DNA from: Rahnella laticis | GTDB lineage: Bacteria > Pseudomonadota > Gammaproteobacteria > Enterobacterales > Enterobacteriaceae | Direction of reading: 5' to 3' | Assembly: GCF_015644585.1 (NCBI RefSeq) | Contig: NZ_JADOBI010000001.1 | Coordinates: forward strand, 186,001-250,000 | DNA length: 64,000 nt | Part shown: positions 40,740 through 52,543 of the stretch, in pieces | Position numbering within the stretch: the stretch's first letter is position 1 | How the letters are laid out: every line of letters begins with the position of its first letter | Notes under the pieces: model-generated | What the model saw: the letters and a program-made list of their open reading frames with translations, nothing else | The model's database searches: none | Told to the model about the DNA's origin: nothing | Program-made: the position numbers and the translations under genes

Positions 40740-41725
40740 GCCGCCCGTGTTTCCTGTGTCGTGACCGGATTGCCGTGTCCGCGGGTGAAGGTCTGGCGGA
40801 TCTGGCTTTCCAGGTCATCGAGCAACTGATAGCGACGGCGGTATTCGGAACGTCGTTTGCTGGCGATTTCCTCCAGCGGCCGGTGGGCAATCTGGCGTGG
40901 CAGATGGAAATATCCGTCTTCGCCCGGTTTTGCCTCCATCGTTTCCCAGAAGCTGTCGTAATCGGCAAACACCATACCTTTGCGTTTTTTATAGCGCGGA
41001 TTTTCATAAATGTGGGTGTGGTTGCCGACCGCCACAATCTGCGTCATGCCGGTGACATCCGCGAGCGTCGTCAGCGCTTCAATCACCAGACGTTTTGGAA
41101 ATAACCCGTGGCAGGCTTTGGTCGCACGCTGTATTTCCTGATGATCCACATTCGCCTTCGGCCCCTGCAACGCGCCAATAAACAGCGTCGGTTTCCCCTG
41201 ATATTCGATAAACGAGAACGTCACGATGGCAATGGAAACGCCTTCGGCATTATGGAATGTCAGCGTGGCTTCGCCTTCTTTATCCAGGCGGGCGATAGCG
41301 TTGAAGGTGATGGCATAACGCTGCTCTTCTTTACCGGTCAGCGTGGCGATCGCCATCTCTTTTTTGCTGAGATAACCGTGATTAATCGCATCCGGCAGGC
41401 AGTGGCCGATCATGTCGTAGTGATCGGTAATGCGCTTCATCGCCTGTTCCGGCGTGATATTGGCGGTCTGATAAATACGGTGCAATTTGCACGGCAGGCT
41501 CGGCATCGCCGACAGAATTTCATCGCGCTGCGGATGATGCGCGAGATAATCGAGCATTGCGAAGGTCCGGCGCGGATGCAGCAGCGCACGGTACAGGAAT
41601 TTGAACCGGTAACGCGGTAATTTCCATGACGGACCCGGCACCGTGCGGCAGGAGAGTAACGCCGTCATCAACTGAAGGCCGGAAAGCGGAGCCTTTTCTG
41701 CGGAAGGGTAGCTGAAAGTGGTCAT
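40736..41725 (-). CDS. ybjX: VirK/YbjX family protein (DUF535)
   Basis: 329 residues from the ATG after AGGTAATCCC; the upstream 27 codons look non-coding. DUF535 signatures: YRALLHPRRT, RITDHYDMIGHC, SIAIVTFSFIEYQGKPTLFIGALQGPKA, TKACHGLFPKRLVIEALTTLA, VGNHTHIYENPRYKKRKGMVFADYDSFWE, RRRYQLLDDL. Related Shigella and Salmonella VirK proteins affect envelope and surface-protein localisation and peptide resistance; PhoP control is known there. Biochemical activity unknown. Confidence 0.87.
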   Translation of the reverse strand: MTTFSYPSAEKAPLSGLQLMTALLSCRTVPGPSWKLPRYRFKFLYRALLHPRRTFAMLDYLAHHPQRDEILSAMPSLPCKLHRIYQTANITPEQAMKRITDHYDMIGHCLPDAINHGYLSKKEMAIATLTGKEEQRYAITFNAIARLDKEGEATLTFHNAEGVSIAIVTFSFIEYQGKPTLFIGALQGPKANVDHQEIQRATKACHGLFPKRLVIEALTTLADVTGMTQIVAVGNHTHIYENPRYKKRKGMVFADYDSFWETMEAKPGEDGYFHLPRQIAHRPLEEIASKRRSEYRRRYQLLDDLESQIRQTFTRGHGNPVTTQETRAA

Positions 41726-41945
41726 GGGATTACCTGTCAAAGTGAACCGGATATCGGTAACGGTTATTTCAACAGGGCGAGAATAAACAGGTGTGCAACG
41801 GGGCAAATTATGGAGAAATTGAACGCGATTTGTTGAGATTGTGTTTAGACTTAATTTGTTTTATGTCCTGTCTTAGCAATCGGTGTCTAAAAAATGACCT
41901 TTTTTTTGCGTGCAGGGCTTGAAGCCAGAAGCATTCTCCCCCATA

Positions 41946-41979
41946 AATAAAAATGCCAGTCAGTGAGTGACCGGCATTT
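41946..41979 (-). terminator. Terminator of cspD
   Basis: AAATGCC / GGCATTT outer stem with inner GTCA / TGAC; T-rich on the minus strand after the stem. Confidence 0.75.
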
Positions 41980-42032
41980 GATTTGTTATTGAACACACGC
42001 TGAGCGTAATTCGAGTCTGTGTGCTGAAGGAG

Positions 42033-42254
42033 TCAGGCGACCGCTTCGCTTTCCACCGGAACAATGAGGCTGGCATGATTCCCCTTTGGGCCTTCATGAA
42101 CGTCAAAATTGACCTGCTGTCCGGCCTTGAGTGTCCGGTAACCCTCCATCTGGATTGTGGAGTAGTGAGCGAAGATGTCTTCACCGCCATTTTGCGGGCA
42201 AATGAAGCCAAAGCCTTTAGCATTATTGAACCATTTAACAGTACCCGTCTGCAT
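42033..42254 (-). CDS. cspD: Cold-shock-like protein CspD
   Basis: 73 residues, one cold-shock domain with RNP1 KGFGFI and RNP2 DIFAHY. CspD-type features: MQTGTVKWFNNAKGFGFICP and a C-terminal tail beyond the domain. Binds single-stranded DNA, inhibits replication, and is induced in stationary phase and starvation rather than by cold. Divergent from clpS, as in E. coli. Confidence 0.94.
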   Translation of the reverse strand: MQTGTVKWFNNAKGFGFICPQNGGEDIFAHYSTIQMEGYRTLKAGQQVNFDVHEGPKGNHASLIVPVESEAVA

Positions 42255-42648
42255 GCTGCTACATCCCTCTCATGACTAGTCTGGTAGTAAATAGATAAAG
42301 CCAGTTGAGTGAGCACGAAGGCCAGAACGCAGCAGATAAACACCTGTTCAGGCCTGTTTACTATCCGTTCAGCTCACGAATTTACACTCTAGTGGAATAG
42401 AGTTGGACGTCAAGGAAACGGCATTTGTCCCAAGGTAGCAGATAACCAAACTTTGAAGCAGGTAACGCTATTGACATATTTTGTTAAAATTTCGGTAGCG
42501 GAGTCGGGTGCAGGGAAGACATTTTGTGCAGCGGCAAGGTGAAGCCAGAAATGGTAAAATACCGGAATTACAACATGAGACTCCGCAGAAAGTCTTTATG
42601 TCGGTGTATTTGGCTTCCAATACGATCTTCACAGGTGATGAACAGGCA
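42255..42648. other. Divergent spacer cspD-clpS
   Basis: 394 bp. Must hold both promoters. A TTGACA lies at 42471-42476 with AT-rich sequence behind it, but no well-spaced -10, so I do not call it. The clpS frame stays open upstream to 42508 without a conserved start. No gene seen. Confidence 0.5.
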
Positions 42649-42969
42649 ATGGGCAATAATCAAGACTGGCTAAACTTTGAACATTTGACGGCGAATAAAC
42701 AAAAGGATGAGGTAAAACCGCCATCTATGTATAAAGTTATATTAAACAACGACGATTACACTCCAATGGAATTTGTGATTGACGTTCTGCAAAAGTTCTT
42801 TTCTTATGATATTGAACGTGCAACGCAACTGATGCTCCAGGTGCACTATAGAGGCAAAGCGGTCTGCGGTGTTTATACCGCCGAAGTCGCGGAAACCAAA
42901 GTCGCACATGTGAATGAGTACGCCAAGGAGAATGAGCATCCGTTGCTGTGTACGCTGGAAAAAGCCTGA
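42649..42969 (+). CDS. clpS: ATP-dependent Clp protease adaptor ClpS
   Basis: 106 residues, E. coli length, from [10 protein letters not shown]. Binds N-end-rule substrates (Leu, Phe, Tyr, Trp) and passes them to ClpAP. The hydrophobic-pocket segment [23 protein letters not shown] and the [20 protein letters not shown] stretch are nearly invariant. Twenty-seven bases before clpA, same operon. Confidence 0.95.
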   Translation: MGNNQDWLNFEHLTANKQKDEVKPPSMYKVILNNDDYTPMEFVIDVLQKFFSYDIERATQLMLQVHYRGKAVCGVYTAEVAETKVAHVNEYAKENEHPLLCTLEKA

Positions 42970-42996
42970 TTAAGGCAATCTATTTGGGAGGTGCCT

Positions 42997-45279
42997 ATGC
43001 TCAATCAAGAACTTGAACTCAGTCTCAACATGGCTTTCGCAAGAGCCCGTGAGCACCGGCATGAGTTTATGACCGTGGAGCACCTGTTGCTGGCGTTGCT
43101 CAGCAACCCTGCTGCCCGTGAAGCGCTTGAAGCTTGTACAGTAGATCTCGTGGCCTTGCGCCAGGAACTGGAAGCCTTCATCGAGCAAACCACACCCACC
43201 TTACCTGCCAGTGAAGAAGAACGTGATACCCAGCCAACGCTGAGTTTCCAGCGCGTTCTGCAACGTGCGGTATTCCACGTTCAATCTTCTGGTCGCAGCG
43301 AAGTGTCTGGCGCCAATGTTCTGGTCGCGATTTTCAGCGAGCAGGAATCACAGGCCGCCTACCTTCTGCGCAAACATGATGTCAGCCGCCTTGATGTGGT
43401 GAACTTTATTTCGCACGGTACCCGTAAAGATGAAACGGGCGGCCAGGCGCAAAACAATGCGGAAAACCCAGTTAACGAAGAGCAGTCGGCGGGGGAAGAT
43501 CGTATGGAGAACTTCACCACTAATCTTAACCAGTTGGCGCGCGTAGGTGGCATCGATCCGCTGATTGGCCGTGATAAAGAACTTGAGCGCGCGATTCAGG
43601 TGCTCTGCCGTCGCCGTAAAAACAACCCGCTGCTGGTGGGCGAGTCCGGTGTCGGTAAAACCGCCATTGCCGAAGGTCTGGCATGGAGAATCGAGCAGGG
43701 CGATGTGCCTGAAGTCATGGCCGACTGCACGCTCTATTCGCTGGATATCGGTTCATTGCTGGCGGGCACTAAATACCGCGGTGATTTCGAAAAACGTTTC
43801 AAATCCCTGCTGAAACAGCTCGAGCAGGATAAGAACAGCATTCTGTTTATTGATGAAATCCACACAATCATCGGTGCCGGTGCGGCGTCGGGTGGTCAGG
43901 TGGATGCGGCTAACCTGATTAAACCGTTGCTGTCGAGCGGTAAAATCAGAGTGATCGGCTCAACGACGTATCAGGAATTCAGCAATATCTTTGAGAAAGA
44001 CCGTGCTCTGGCGCGTCGCTTCCAGAAAATTGATATTACTGAGCCAAGCGTTGAAGAGACCGTTCAGATTATTAATGGCCTGAAAACCAAATACGAAGCG
44101 CATCACGACGTGCGTTATACCGCGAAAGCGGTGCGTGCAGCGGTTGAATTGTCGGTTAAGTACATCAATGACCGTCATCTGCCGGACAAAGCTATCGACG
44201 TCATTGACGAAGCGGGCGCCCGCAGCCGGTTAATGCCGGTCAGCAAACGCAAGAAAACCGTTAACGTCAGCGACATTGAAAGCGTGGTTGCGCGTATTGC
44301 CCGTATACCGGAAAAAACCGTCTCGGCAACTGACCGCGATGTACTGAAAAACCTGGGTGATCGTCTGAAAATGCTGGTCTTCGGGCAGGATCCTGCTATC
44401 GAAGCACTGACTGAAGCGATCAAAATGAGCCGCGCCGGTTTGGGTCAGGATCACAAGCCTGTCGGTTCATTCCTGTTCGCCGGGCCTACGGGTGTCGGTA
44501 AAACAGAGGTCACGGTTCAGCTGGCTAAAGCGCTGGATATCGAATTGCTGCGCTTTGATATGTCGGAATATATGGAGCGTCACACGGTCAGCCGGCTGAT
44601 CGGTGCGCCTCCGGGATATGTCGGGTTTGATCAGGGCGGTTTGCTGACGGATGCGGTTATTAAACATCCTCACGCCGTGGTGCTGCTCGATGAAATCGAG
44701 AAAGCCCACCCTGACGTCTTCAACCTGCTGCTGCAGGTGATGGATAACGGGACGCTGACCGACAACAACGGCCGTAAAGCGGACTTCCGTAACGTCATTC
44801 TGGTGATGACCACCAACGCCGGTGTGCGTGAAACGGAACGTAAGTCGATTGGTCTGGTTCATCAGGATAACAGCCCGGATGCCATGGAAGAGATCAAACG
44901 TACCTTTACGCCGGAATTCCGTAACCGTCTGGACAACGTAATCTGGTTCAACCATCTGTCTACGGATGTTATCCAGCAGGTTGTTGATAAGTTTATCGTT
45001 GAGTTGCAGGCGCAGCTGGATGCCAAAGGCGTTTCACTGGAAGTCAGTGATGAAGCCCGCGACTGGCTGACGGTGAAAGGCTATGACCGTGCAATGGGCG
45101 CGCGTCCGATGACCCGTACCGTTCAGGAAAACCTGAAAAAACCACTCGCCAACGAGCTGCTGTTTGGTTCTCTGGTGGATGGCGGTTCCGTCTCTGTGGC
45201 ACTGGATAAAGAGGCCGACAAGCTGACTTATCACTTCATGAGTGCACAGAAGAAAAAACCGGAAGGCGCGGTGCACTGA
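42997..45279 (+). CDS. clpA: ATP-dependent Clp protease ATPase subunit ClpA
   Basis: 760 residues (E. coli 758) from MLNQELEL, with GGGAGGTGCCT as ribosome site. N-domain 1-145 binds ClpS; first AAA+ with Walker [10 protein letters not shown] (about 213) and IDEIHTIIG; second AAA+ with GPTGVGKTE (about 495) and [14 protein letters not shown] loop for ClpP docking in the SIGLVHQD segment. Hexameric unfoldase. Confidence 0.97.
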   Translation: MLNQELELSLNMAFARAREHRHEFMTVEHLLLALLSNPAAREALEACTVDLVALRQELEAFIEQTTPTLPASEEERDTQPTLSFQRVLQRAVFHVQSSGRSEVSGANVLVAIFSEQESQAAYLLRKHDVSRLDVVNFISHGTRKDETGGQAQNNAENPVNEEQSAGEDRMENFTTNLNQLARVGGIDPLIGRDKELERAIQVLCRRRKNNPLLVGESGVGKTAIAEGLAWRIEQGDVPEVMADCTLYSLDIGSLLAGTKYRGDFEKRFKSLLKQLEQDKNSILFIDEIHTIIGAGAASGGQVDAANLIKPLLSSGKIRVIGSTTYQEFSNIFEKDRALARRFQKIDITEPSVEETVQIINGLKTKYEAHHDVRYTAKAVRAAVELSVKYINDRHLPDKAIDVIDEAGARSRLMPVSKRKKTVNVSDIESVVARIARIPEKTVSATDRDVLKNLGDRLKMLVFGQDPAIEALTEAIKMSRAGLGQDHKPVGSFLFAGPTGVGKTEVTVQLAKALDIELLRFDMSEYMERHTVSRLIGAPPGYVGFDQGGLLTDAVIKHPHAVVLLDEIEKAHPDVFNLLLQVMDNGTLTDNNGRKADFRNVILVMTTNAGVRETERKSIGLVHQDNSPDAMEEIKRTFTPEFRNRLDNVIWFNHLSTDVIQQVVDKFIVELQAQLDAKGVSLEVSDEARDWLTVKGYDRAMGARPMTRTVQENLKKPLANELLFGSLVDGGSVSVALDKEADKLTYHFMSAQKKKPEGAVH

Positions 45280-45302
45280 TCTTTTATCCGTGACGAAAAA
45301 AC

Positions 45303-45333
45303 AAAAGGCGATGTGAAAACATCGCCTTTTTTC
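45303..45333 (+). terminator. Terminator of clpSA
   Basis: 12-bp stem AAAAGGCGATGT / ACATCGCCTTTT, GAAA loop, then T-run. Confidence 0.92.
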
Positions 45334-45416
45334 TTTCTGAGATTCTTTATTTAATTACAGGAATTAGTGAGGGATTTCAGAAAGGATACTGAAACAAATG
45401 CCGAATTGCGGATACC

Positions 45417-45447
45417 ACAAAACGCCCTTGCAAAAGCAGGAAGGGCG
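45417..45447 (-). terminator. Terminator of infA
   Basis: CGCCCTT / AAGGGCG outer stem continued by GC pairs around AAAA; on the minus strand followed by TTTTG. About 53 bases past the infA stop. Confidence 0.65.
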
Positions 45448-45499
45448 AAGAGGGTATCCTCAGGGATCGCCGGAAAATCAGCGATGAGTGAGCCGCTTA

Positions 45500-45736
<237 letters not shown>

Positions 45737-45811
45737 CTACCATAGTTTTTAACCGGCAAGATAATGCCGAAAAACCCACATTATGTAAAGAAGTATGGTC
45801 CATGACCGCAC

Positions 45812-46546
45812 CTATTCCCTATCCTTCGGGAACACCGGCAGGTCTTCGTCATGTGGGGATAAGTCTTGTGGCAACCAGCAATCCGGTGCTAACGCGCGTT
45901 GCGAAAGTTCGGATAACTGCTGCAAAAATTGGCGGCGGGGGATCTCTCTCGCACCCAGCGACGCAGTGTGAGGGTTGAGCACCTGACAGTCAATCAGTTC
46001 TCCTCCATTGCGGGAAAAATGTTGGCAAAATACCATCAGCGCACACTTGGAGGCATTTTCCCGGCGGCTAAACATCGACTCACCGCAAAATAATCCGCCG
46101 ACGGATACGCCGTATAAACCGCCGACCAACTCATCATCTTCCCAAACCTCAACGGAATGCGCGCGGCCTGCTTCATGCAATTCCTGATAGCCGCGCTGCA
46201 CCAGAGGGCCAATCCACGTACCGTCTTCACGCTGCATAGCACACGCGCGGATGACCTGCTCAAAGCGCTGGTTGATTGTGTAACGGTAAGGCTTTTTACG
46301 CATGAAACGTTGCAGGCTGCGGCTGGCGTGACGTTCTTCGGGAACCAGAATGGCGCGCGGATCGGGCGTCCACCAGAGGATCATCTCGCCAGGTTCAAAC
46401 CAGGGGAAAATCCCATTTTGATAAGCTGAAAGCAGGCGCGGCGCGGTAAGATCCCCACCCATGGCCAGCAGGCCATTCGGCTCCAGTAATGCAGTGTCCG
46501 GATCCGGAAAAAGAACTGAATTGGCCTCAAGCTTAACTAACCGCAT
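45812..46546 (-). CDS. aat: Leucyl/phenylalanyl-tRNA-protein transferase
   Basis: 244 residues, GNAT-like. Adds Leu or Phe to N-terminal Lys/Arg, creating degrons read by Clp[61 protein letters not shown], and [16 protein letters not shown] are all present. Ribosome site GGAGATCT. Forms a functional pathway with clpS and clpA nearby. Confidence 0.95.
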   Translation of the reverse strand: MRLVKLEANSVLFPDPDTALLEPNGLLAMGGDLTAPRLLSAYQNGIFPWFEPGEMILWWTPDPRAILVPEERHASRSLQRFMRKKPYRYTINQRFEQVIRACAMQREDGTWIGPLVQRGYQELHEAGRAHSVEVWEDDELVGGLYGVSVGGLFCGESMFSRRENASKCALMVFCQHFSRNGGELIDCQVLNPHTASLGAREIPRRQFLQQLSELSQRALAPDCWLPQDLSPHDEDLPVFPKDRE

Positions 46547-46597
46547 AGATCTCCTTATCCGGCGACCTGAAGGCCGCCGCTAAAAACTGGAACAACA

Positions 46598-48319
46598 TCA
46601 ACCTCGTGACAGAAAGCGTGCGTAACGCCCCTGTGCGGCGGCCAGTGTCTGGTGATCACCTTGTTCCACAATCTGACCTTCTTCCATGACACAAATTTTG
46701 TCGAGAGCTTCAAGACCGTGAAGGCGGTGCGTCACTAAGAGTAGCGTCTTATTCTGACAATGCTTGTGCAGCAGTGCCAAAATATGTTGTTCCGTTTCGG
46801 CGTCCAGCCCTTCAGTGGGTTCATCGAGCAACCACAGCGGCGCATCGTGCAGAAGGGCACGGGCAAGGCCTAAACGACGTTGTTCGCCGCCGGAAAGCTG
46901 ACGACCACCTTCGCCCAGCCACGCGTTCAGCCCTTCGTTTTCCAGAAGAACGTGCAAATCAACCTGTTTCAGAACGTCGGTAATCTGTTCATCGGAACAT
47001 TTTGGCGACGCCATCCGCAGGTTTTCACGCAGCGTGGTATTGAAAACGTGTACGCGCTGGCTGACGACGGTGATCGTCCGGCGCAGCGTCGCTTCATCGT
47101 ATTCCGTGATGTCATGGCCGTTGAGCATCAGCGAACCACTGCTGATGTTCCAGCCGCGCGTCAGCAACTGCAACAGCGTAGATTTGCCACAACCGGTCTG
47201 GCCGAGCAGGGCGATATGTTCACCCGCGCGGACATCCAGCGTGATATTTTTAAGCACCGGCAACGGCTGGCCCGGATAGGTGAAATTAACGTCTTTAAGC
47301 GTAAGGCTGACCTGTTCACCGGCTGCCGGACCTTGTGGCGGAAACACCACGCTGGCAGGCTGGCTGATGATCTGGCTTACGCGCTGCGCCGAGGCGATAA
47401 CCTGCCCGAGATGCTGGAAGGCCGCAGCAACCGGCCCGAGCGCTTCAAACGCTGCTAACGGCGTGAAGACAAACAACGCAATCAGCGCGCCGGGTTGCGG
47501 GAAGGCACTCAGACCACCCGCTGCCAGCCACAACATCAGCGTTACTGTCAGCCCTGCAGCGGCAATAATCATTGCCTGCGACAGACCGGTGAGTTTCGCC
47601 TGCTGTTGCTGGCGCAACATCCAGCGGCGTTCAATATCGTCCAGTTGCTGACGGAATTGCGGCTGAGCGCCAAAAACCACCAGCTCGCCTTGCCCCTGCA
47701 GCCATGCAGTTAGCTGCGTACGGTAATCGCTGCGCAGCGCCGTGAGTTCGCGGCCCGCAGGTTTTCCTGCGCGGTAGAAAATCACCGGCAGAAGTACCAT
47801 CAGCGCCAGCATGATGGCACCCAGCGTCAGGGCCAGCGTGACATCGATAAAACTCAGGCCGAAGGTCACCAGAATAATCACCACCAGCGCACTGATAAGT
47901 GGCGATATTACGCGCAGATAAAGGTGATCCAGCGTATCGACGTCCGCAACGAGGCGGTTGAGCAAATCTGCCTGACGAAAACGCGCAATACCTCCCGGCG
48001 TCAGTGGCATGATTTTGGTGAATGTGAACACGCGAAGATGAGCCAGGACGCGGAAAGTCGCATCATGGCTGACCAGCCGCTCGGCGTAACGTCCTGCGGT
48101 TCGGGTAATCGCCCCACCGCGCACGCCTGCCGCAGGCAACATGTAGTTAAACGTATAGAGCCCCGCCAGCCCGGCAACGGCAGAGGCCGCCAGGAACCAG
48201 CCGGAAAGCGTGAGCAGCCCGATGCTGGCCATCAGCGTGACGATAGCCAGAATGACGCCCAGCGACAGGCGGAACCAGTGACGGCGATATAACGCGAGAT
48301 AAGGCAGAAGAATTCTCAT
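46598..48319 (-). CDS. cydC: Heterodimeric cysteine/glutathione exporter subunit CydC
   Basis: 573 residues: ABC exporter half with six N-terminal spans (1-320) and an ATPase (Walker A GQTGCGKST near 372, LSGGEQRRLGLARALL, WLLDEPTEGLD). With CydD exports reductant to the periplasm, needed for cytochrome bd and c assembly. Starts 2 bases after the cydD stop. Confidence 0.95.
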   Translation of the reverse strand: MRILLPYLALYRRHWFRLSLGVILAIVTLMASIGLLTLSGWFLAASAVAGLAGLYTFNYMLPAAGVRGGAITRTAGRYAERLVSHDATFRVLAHLRVFTFTKIMPLTPGGIARFRQADLLNRLVADVDTLDHLYLRVISPLISALVVIILVTFGLSFIDVTLALTLGAIMLALMVLLPVIFYRAGKPAGRELTALRSDYRTQLTAWLQGQGELVVFGAQPQFRQQLDDIERRWMLRQQQQAKLTGLSQAMIIAAAGLTVTLMLWLAAGGLSAFPQPGALIALFVFTPLAAFEALGPVAAAFQHLGQVIASAQRVSQIISQPASVVFPPQGPAAGEQVSLTLKDVNFTYPGQPLPVLKNITLDVRAGEHIALLGQTGCGKSTLLQLLTRGWNISSGSLMLNGHDITEYDEATLRRTITVVSQRVHVFNTTLRENLRMASPKCSDEQITDVLKQVDLHVLLENEGLNAWLGEGGRQLSGGEQRRLGLARALLHDAPLWLLDEPTEGLDAETEQHILALLHKHCQNKTLLLVTHRLHGLEALDKICVMEEGQIVEQGDHQTLAAAQGRYARFLSRG

Positions 48320-48321
48320 GA

Positions 48322-50088
48322 TTACAGCTCCTTACTGCGCTGTGATAACAGACTGGCGAACAATCCACCCTGAGCAACCAGCTGCGCGAATGTGCCGCGT
48401 TCAGCGATTTGCCCTTTATCCATGACCCAGATTTCGTCGTAGTCGCGAGTATCTTCCAGCTGATGCGTTACCAGCAGCGTGGTCTGCGATCGGGACGCCT
48501 CGTTTAAAGCACTCATCACGCGTTTTTCGCTGTGTGCGTCAAGGCTGGCAGTGGGTTCATCGAGCAGCAATAGCCGGCAGGGAGAAAGCAGGGCGCGCGC
48601 GACAGCAACACGTTGTGCCTGACCCACCGACAATCGCGCCGCGCTGTCGCCCAGTTCAGTTTCCAGCCCCTCAGGCAGCAGCGGCAGGAATTCATTCACA
48701 TACGCACGGTCAATAGCACTTTGGAGTTGTGCTTCGCTGATATCCGGCTGATTCAGCAGAATATTCGAACGCAGCGTCTGTTCCGGCAGATGTGGATTCT
48801 GGCCGACCCAGCTAAGTTGTTTACGCCATTCATCATTGCGCAACGATTTCAGCTCAATGCCGCTGGCGCTCAGGGAACCCTGATACGGCAGAAAACCGAG
48901 GAGCGCATTGAGCAGGGAGCTTTTGCCCGCACCGCTCAGCCCGACAATCGCAATGCGCTGTCCTGCCGGAACGGTAAAGGTCAGCGGGCCTGCCAGCGTT
49001 TTCCCCTGCGGCGATCGAACAAACAGGTCACGCGCCTCAAGTGTAACGTCCTGGTCTAGCGGCCAGCTTTTATCACCATCACCCATTTCAGCTTCTTCGG
49101 TGCTCAGGAAGGTCAGCAGGCTTTCAGCCGCGCCGACCGCCTGTGCTTTAGCGTGATAAAACGCACCTAAATCGCGCAGCGGCTGGAAGAACTCAGGTGC
49201 GAGGATGAGCACAAGGAAACCGGCAAAGAGAGTAACCGGCGTGCCGTAGCTGCCAAAATTAAGCTCACCCAGATAGGAGAAACCAAAATAAACGGCGACG
49301 ACGGCGATGGAAATCGAAGCGAAAAACTCCAGAACTGCAGAGGACAAAAATGCCAGACGTAAGACGTCCATGGTGCGCGCACGGAAGTTTTCGGTGGAGC
49401 GTTTAATTTTCTCCACTTCGGCGGTGCCGCGGTTGAAGAGGCGTAAGGTATCCAGACCCCGCAGGCTGTCGAGGAAATTACCGCTCAGACGTGCGAGGGC
49501 GACAAAGTTACGACGGTTTGCATCCGCTGCGCCCATGCCAACCAGCGCCATAAACAGCGGGATTAACGGAGCAGTCACGAGCAGAATTAATCCGGCAGCC
49601 CAGTTAATCGGGAACACGCTGACCAGAATCAGCAGAGGGATAATCCCGGCCAAGGCAATTTGCGGAAGGTAGCGGGCATAGTAATCCTGCATATCTTCGA
49701 TTTGTTCAAGAATGATGCTGGCCCAGCTACCGGCCGGTTTACCCTGAATCCACGCGGGCCCCAGTTTTTCGAGGCGGTCCAGAACCAGTTTACGCATTTC
49801 CTGACGAATAACCCGCCCGCAGATAAAGCCAACCTGTTCGCGTAACCAGGTCACGACGGCGCGCAGAATAAACGTCAGGGCCATCAGCAGGAAGCTTTGT
49901 AAGAGGGTTTCACGCGGCGCATGTTCGATGATCAGACCGTGTAACAGTCCGGCCATCAGCCAGGCCTGTGCGAGGATCAGTAAACCAGAGAGCAAACCCA
50001 GCATCATGGACAGACGGATCCAGCCTTTGGCGCGTGAGCTTTGTTGTTTTAACCAGCGGATAAGTTCTTGTTGTCGTGTTTTATTCAT
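48322..50088 (-). CDS. cydD: Heterodimeric cysteine/glutathione exporter subunit CydD
   Basis: 588 residues, same layout as CydC: membrane domain to about 345, Walker [16 protein letters not shown] near 383, signature LSVGQAQRVAVARALL, Walker B LLLDEPTASLD. First gene of cydDC. Its 148-bp upstream spacer contains a trxB terminator-like hairpin at 50165-50182. Confidence 0.95.
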   Translation of the reverse strand: MNKTRQQELIRWLKQQSSRAKGWIRLSMMLGLLSGLLILAQAWLMAGLLHGLIIEHAPRETLLQSFLLMALTFILRAVVTWLREQVGFICGRVIRQEMRKLVLDRLEKLGPAWIQGKPAGSWASIILEQIEDMQDYYARYLPQIALAGIIPLLILVSVFPINWAAGLILLVTAPLIPLFMALVGMGAADANRRNFVALARLSGNFLDSLRGLDTLRLFNRGTAEVEKIKRSTENFRARTMDVLRLAFLSSAVLEFFASISIAVVAVYFGFSYLGELNFGSYGTPVTLFAGFLVLILAPEFFQPLRDLGAFYHAKAQAVGAAESLLTFLSTEEAEMGDGDKSWPLDQDVTLEARDLFVRSPQGKTLAGPLTFTVPAGQRIAIVGLSGAGKSSLLNALLGFLPYQGSLSASGIELKSLRNDEWRKQLSWVGQNPHLPEQTLRSNILLNQPDISEAQLQSAIDRAYVNEFLPLLPEGLETELGDSAARLSVGQAQRVAVARALLSPCRLLLLDEPTASLDAHSEKRVMSALNEASRSQTTLLVTHQLEDTRDYDEIWVMDKGQIAERGTFAQLVAQGGLFASLLSQRSKEL

Positions 50089-50154
50089 CAGGCATCAGTC
50101 TGCGCAGCAATCCGGGTGGGAGGCCGCTCATGTTACATGCTTGAGTTAGCACTG

Positions 50155-50182
50155 AAAACAAGAAGGCGGCAATTAAGCCGCC
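50155..50182 (-). terminator. Terminator-like hairpin after trxB
   Basis: GGCGGC / GCCGCC stem, AATTAA loop; on the minus strand followed by TTCTTGTTTT. 55 bases past the trxB stop. Confidence 0.6.
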
Positions 50183-50236
50183 CAATTCGTTACTCTTTAT
50201 GTGGACTCTGGGTCCGGTAATTACCCCGGAGAGTAA

Positions 50237-51926
<1,690 letters not shown>

Positions 51927-52421
51927 ATGGTAGACAACAAAAAACGTCCGGGAAAAGATCTCGACCGTATTGACCGTAACATCCTCAACGAATTGCAAAA
52001 GGATGGCCGGATTTCAAACGTCGAGCTTTCCAAACGTGTGGGATTATCTCCAACTCCATGTCTGGAGCGCGTTCGTCGTCTGGAACGTCAGGGCTTCATC
52101 AATGGTTATACCGCATTGCTCAACCCGCATTATCTGGATGCTTCGTTGCTGGTATTTGTTGAGATCACTCTCAACCGTGGCGCGCCAGATGTGTTTGAGC
52201 AGTTCAATGCGGCAGTACAAAAACTCGAAGATATTCAGGAGTGTCATTTGGTTTCTGGGGATTTCGACTACCTGTTGAAAACCCGCGTACCTGATATGTC
52301 GGCTTACCGTAAGTTGTTAGGTGAGACTTTGCTTCGTCTGCCGGGCGTTAACGACACCCGTACCTATGTGGTAATGGAAGAAGTGAAACAGACGAATCGC
52401 CTGGTCATTAAGACCCGGTAA
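51927..52421 (+). CDS. lrp: Leucine-responsive regulatory protein
   Basis: 164 residues, nearly identical to E. coli Lrp when started at MVDNKKRPG; a 25-codon upstream extension is not conserved. N-terminal helix-turn-helix (ISNVELSKRVGLSPTPCLERVRRL), then the RAM ligand-binding/oligomerisation domain. Global regulator of amino-acid metabolism and surface structures. The leader contains an attenuator-like hairpin. Confidence 0.97.
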   Translation: MVDNKKRPGKDLDRIDRNILNELQKDGRISNVELSKRVGLSPTPCLERVRRLERQGFINGYTALLNPHYLDASLLVFVEITLNRGAPDVFEQFNAAVQKLEDIQECHLVSGDFDYLLKTRVPDMSAYRKLLGETLLRLPGVNDTRTYVVMEEVKQTNRLVIKTR

Positions 52422-52458
52422 TTGTCAGGTGCAAAACCTTGCATTTTTAGCTACACTC

Positions 52459-52474
52459 CTGTGTATCTATACAG
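52459..52474. promoter_or_regulatory. LexA box before ftsK
   Basis: CTGTGTATCTATACAG is a perfect CTGT-N8-ACAG. TTGCAT at 52439-52444 could be the -35, putting the box over the -10. E. coli ftsK (dinH) is SOS-regulated in the same way. Confidence 0.85.
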
Positions 52475-52479
52475 CTATG

Positions 52480-52513
52480 GCGCCGGGGGCAACTCTCGGC
52501 GCTGTTGCTTTTT
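52480..52513 (+). terminator. Terminator between lrp and ftsK
   Basis: GCGCCG / CGGCGC stem with an 11-base loop and a T-rich tail (TGTTGCTTTTT). It lies just downstream of the LexA box and 30 bp before ftsK, so it would also meet transcripts from the SOS promoter. Confidence 0.75.
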
Positions 52514-52543
52514 CTCAGTTCACAGGAACCTGGAGAGCCTTTC

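Noticed and set aside
42471-42490. clpS promoter with TTGACA and TAAAAT
   Set aside because: The two boxes are only 8 bp apart, too close for a sigma-70 promoter.
45334-45499. tRNA-Ser gene (serW) expected between clpA and infA
   Set aside because: The spacer shows a terminator but no cloverleaf or TTCGANNCC arm; the gene is absent here.
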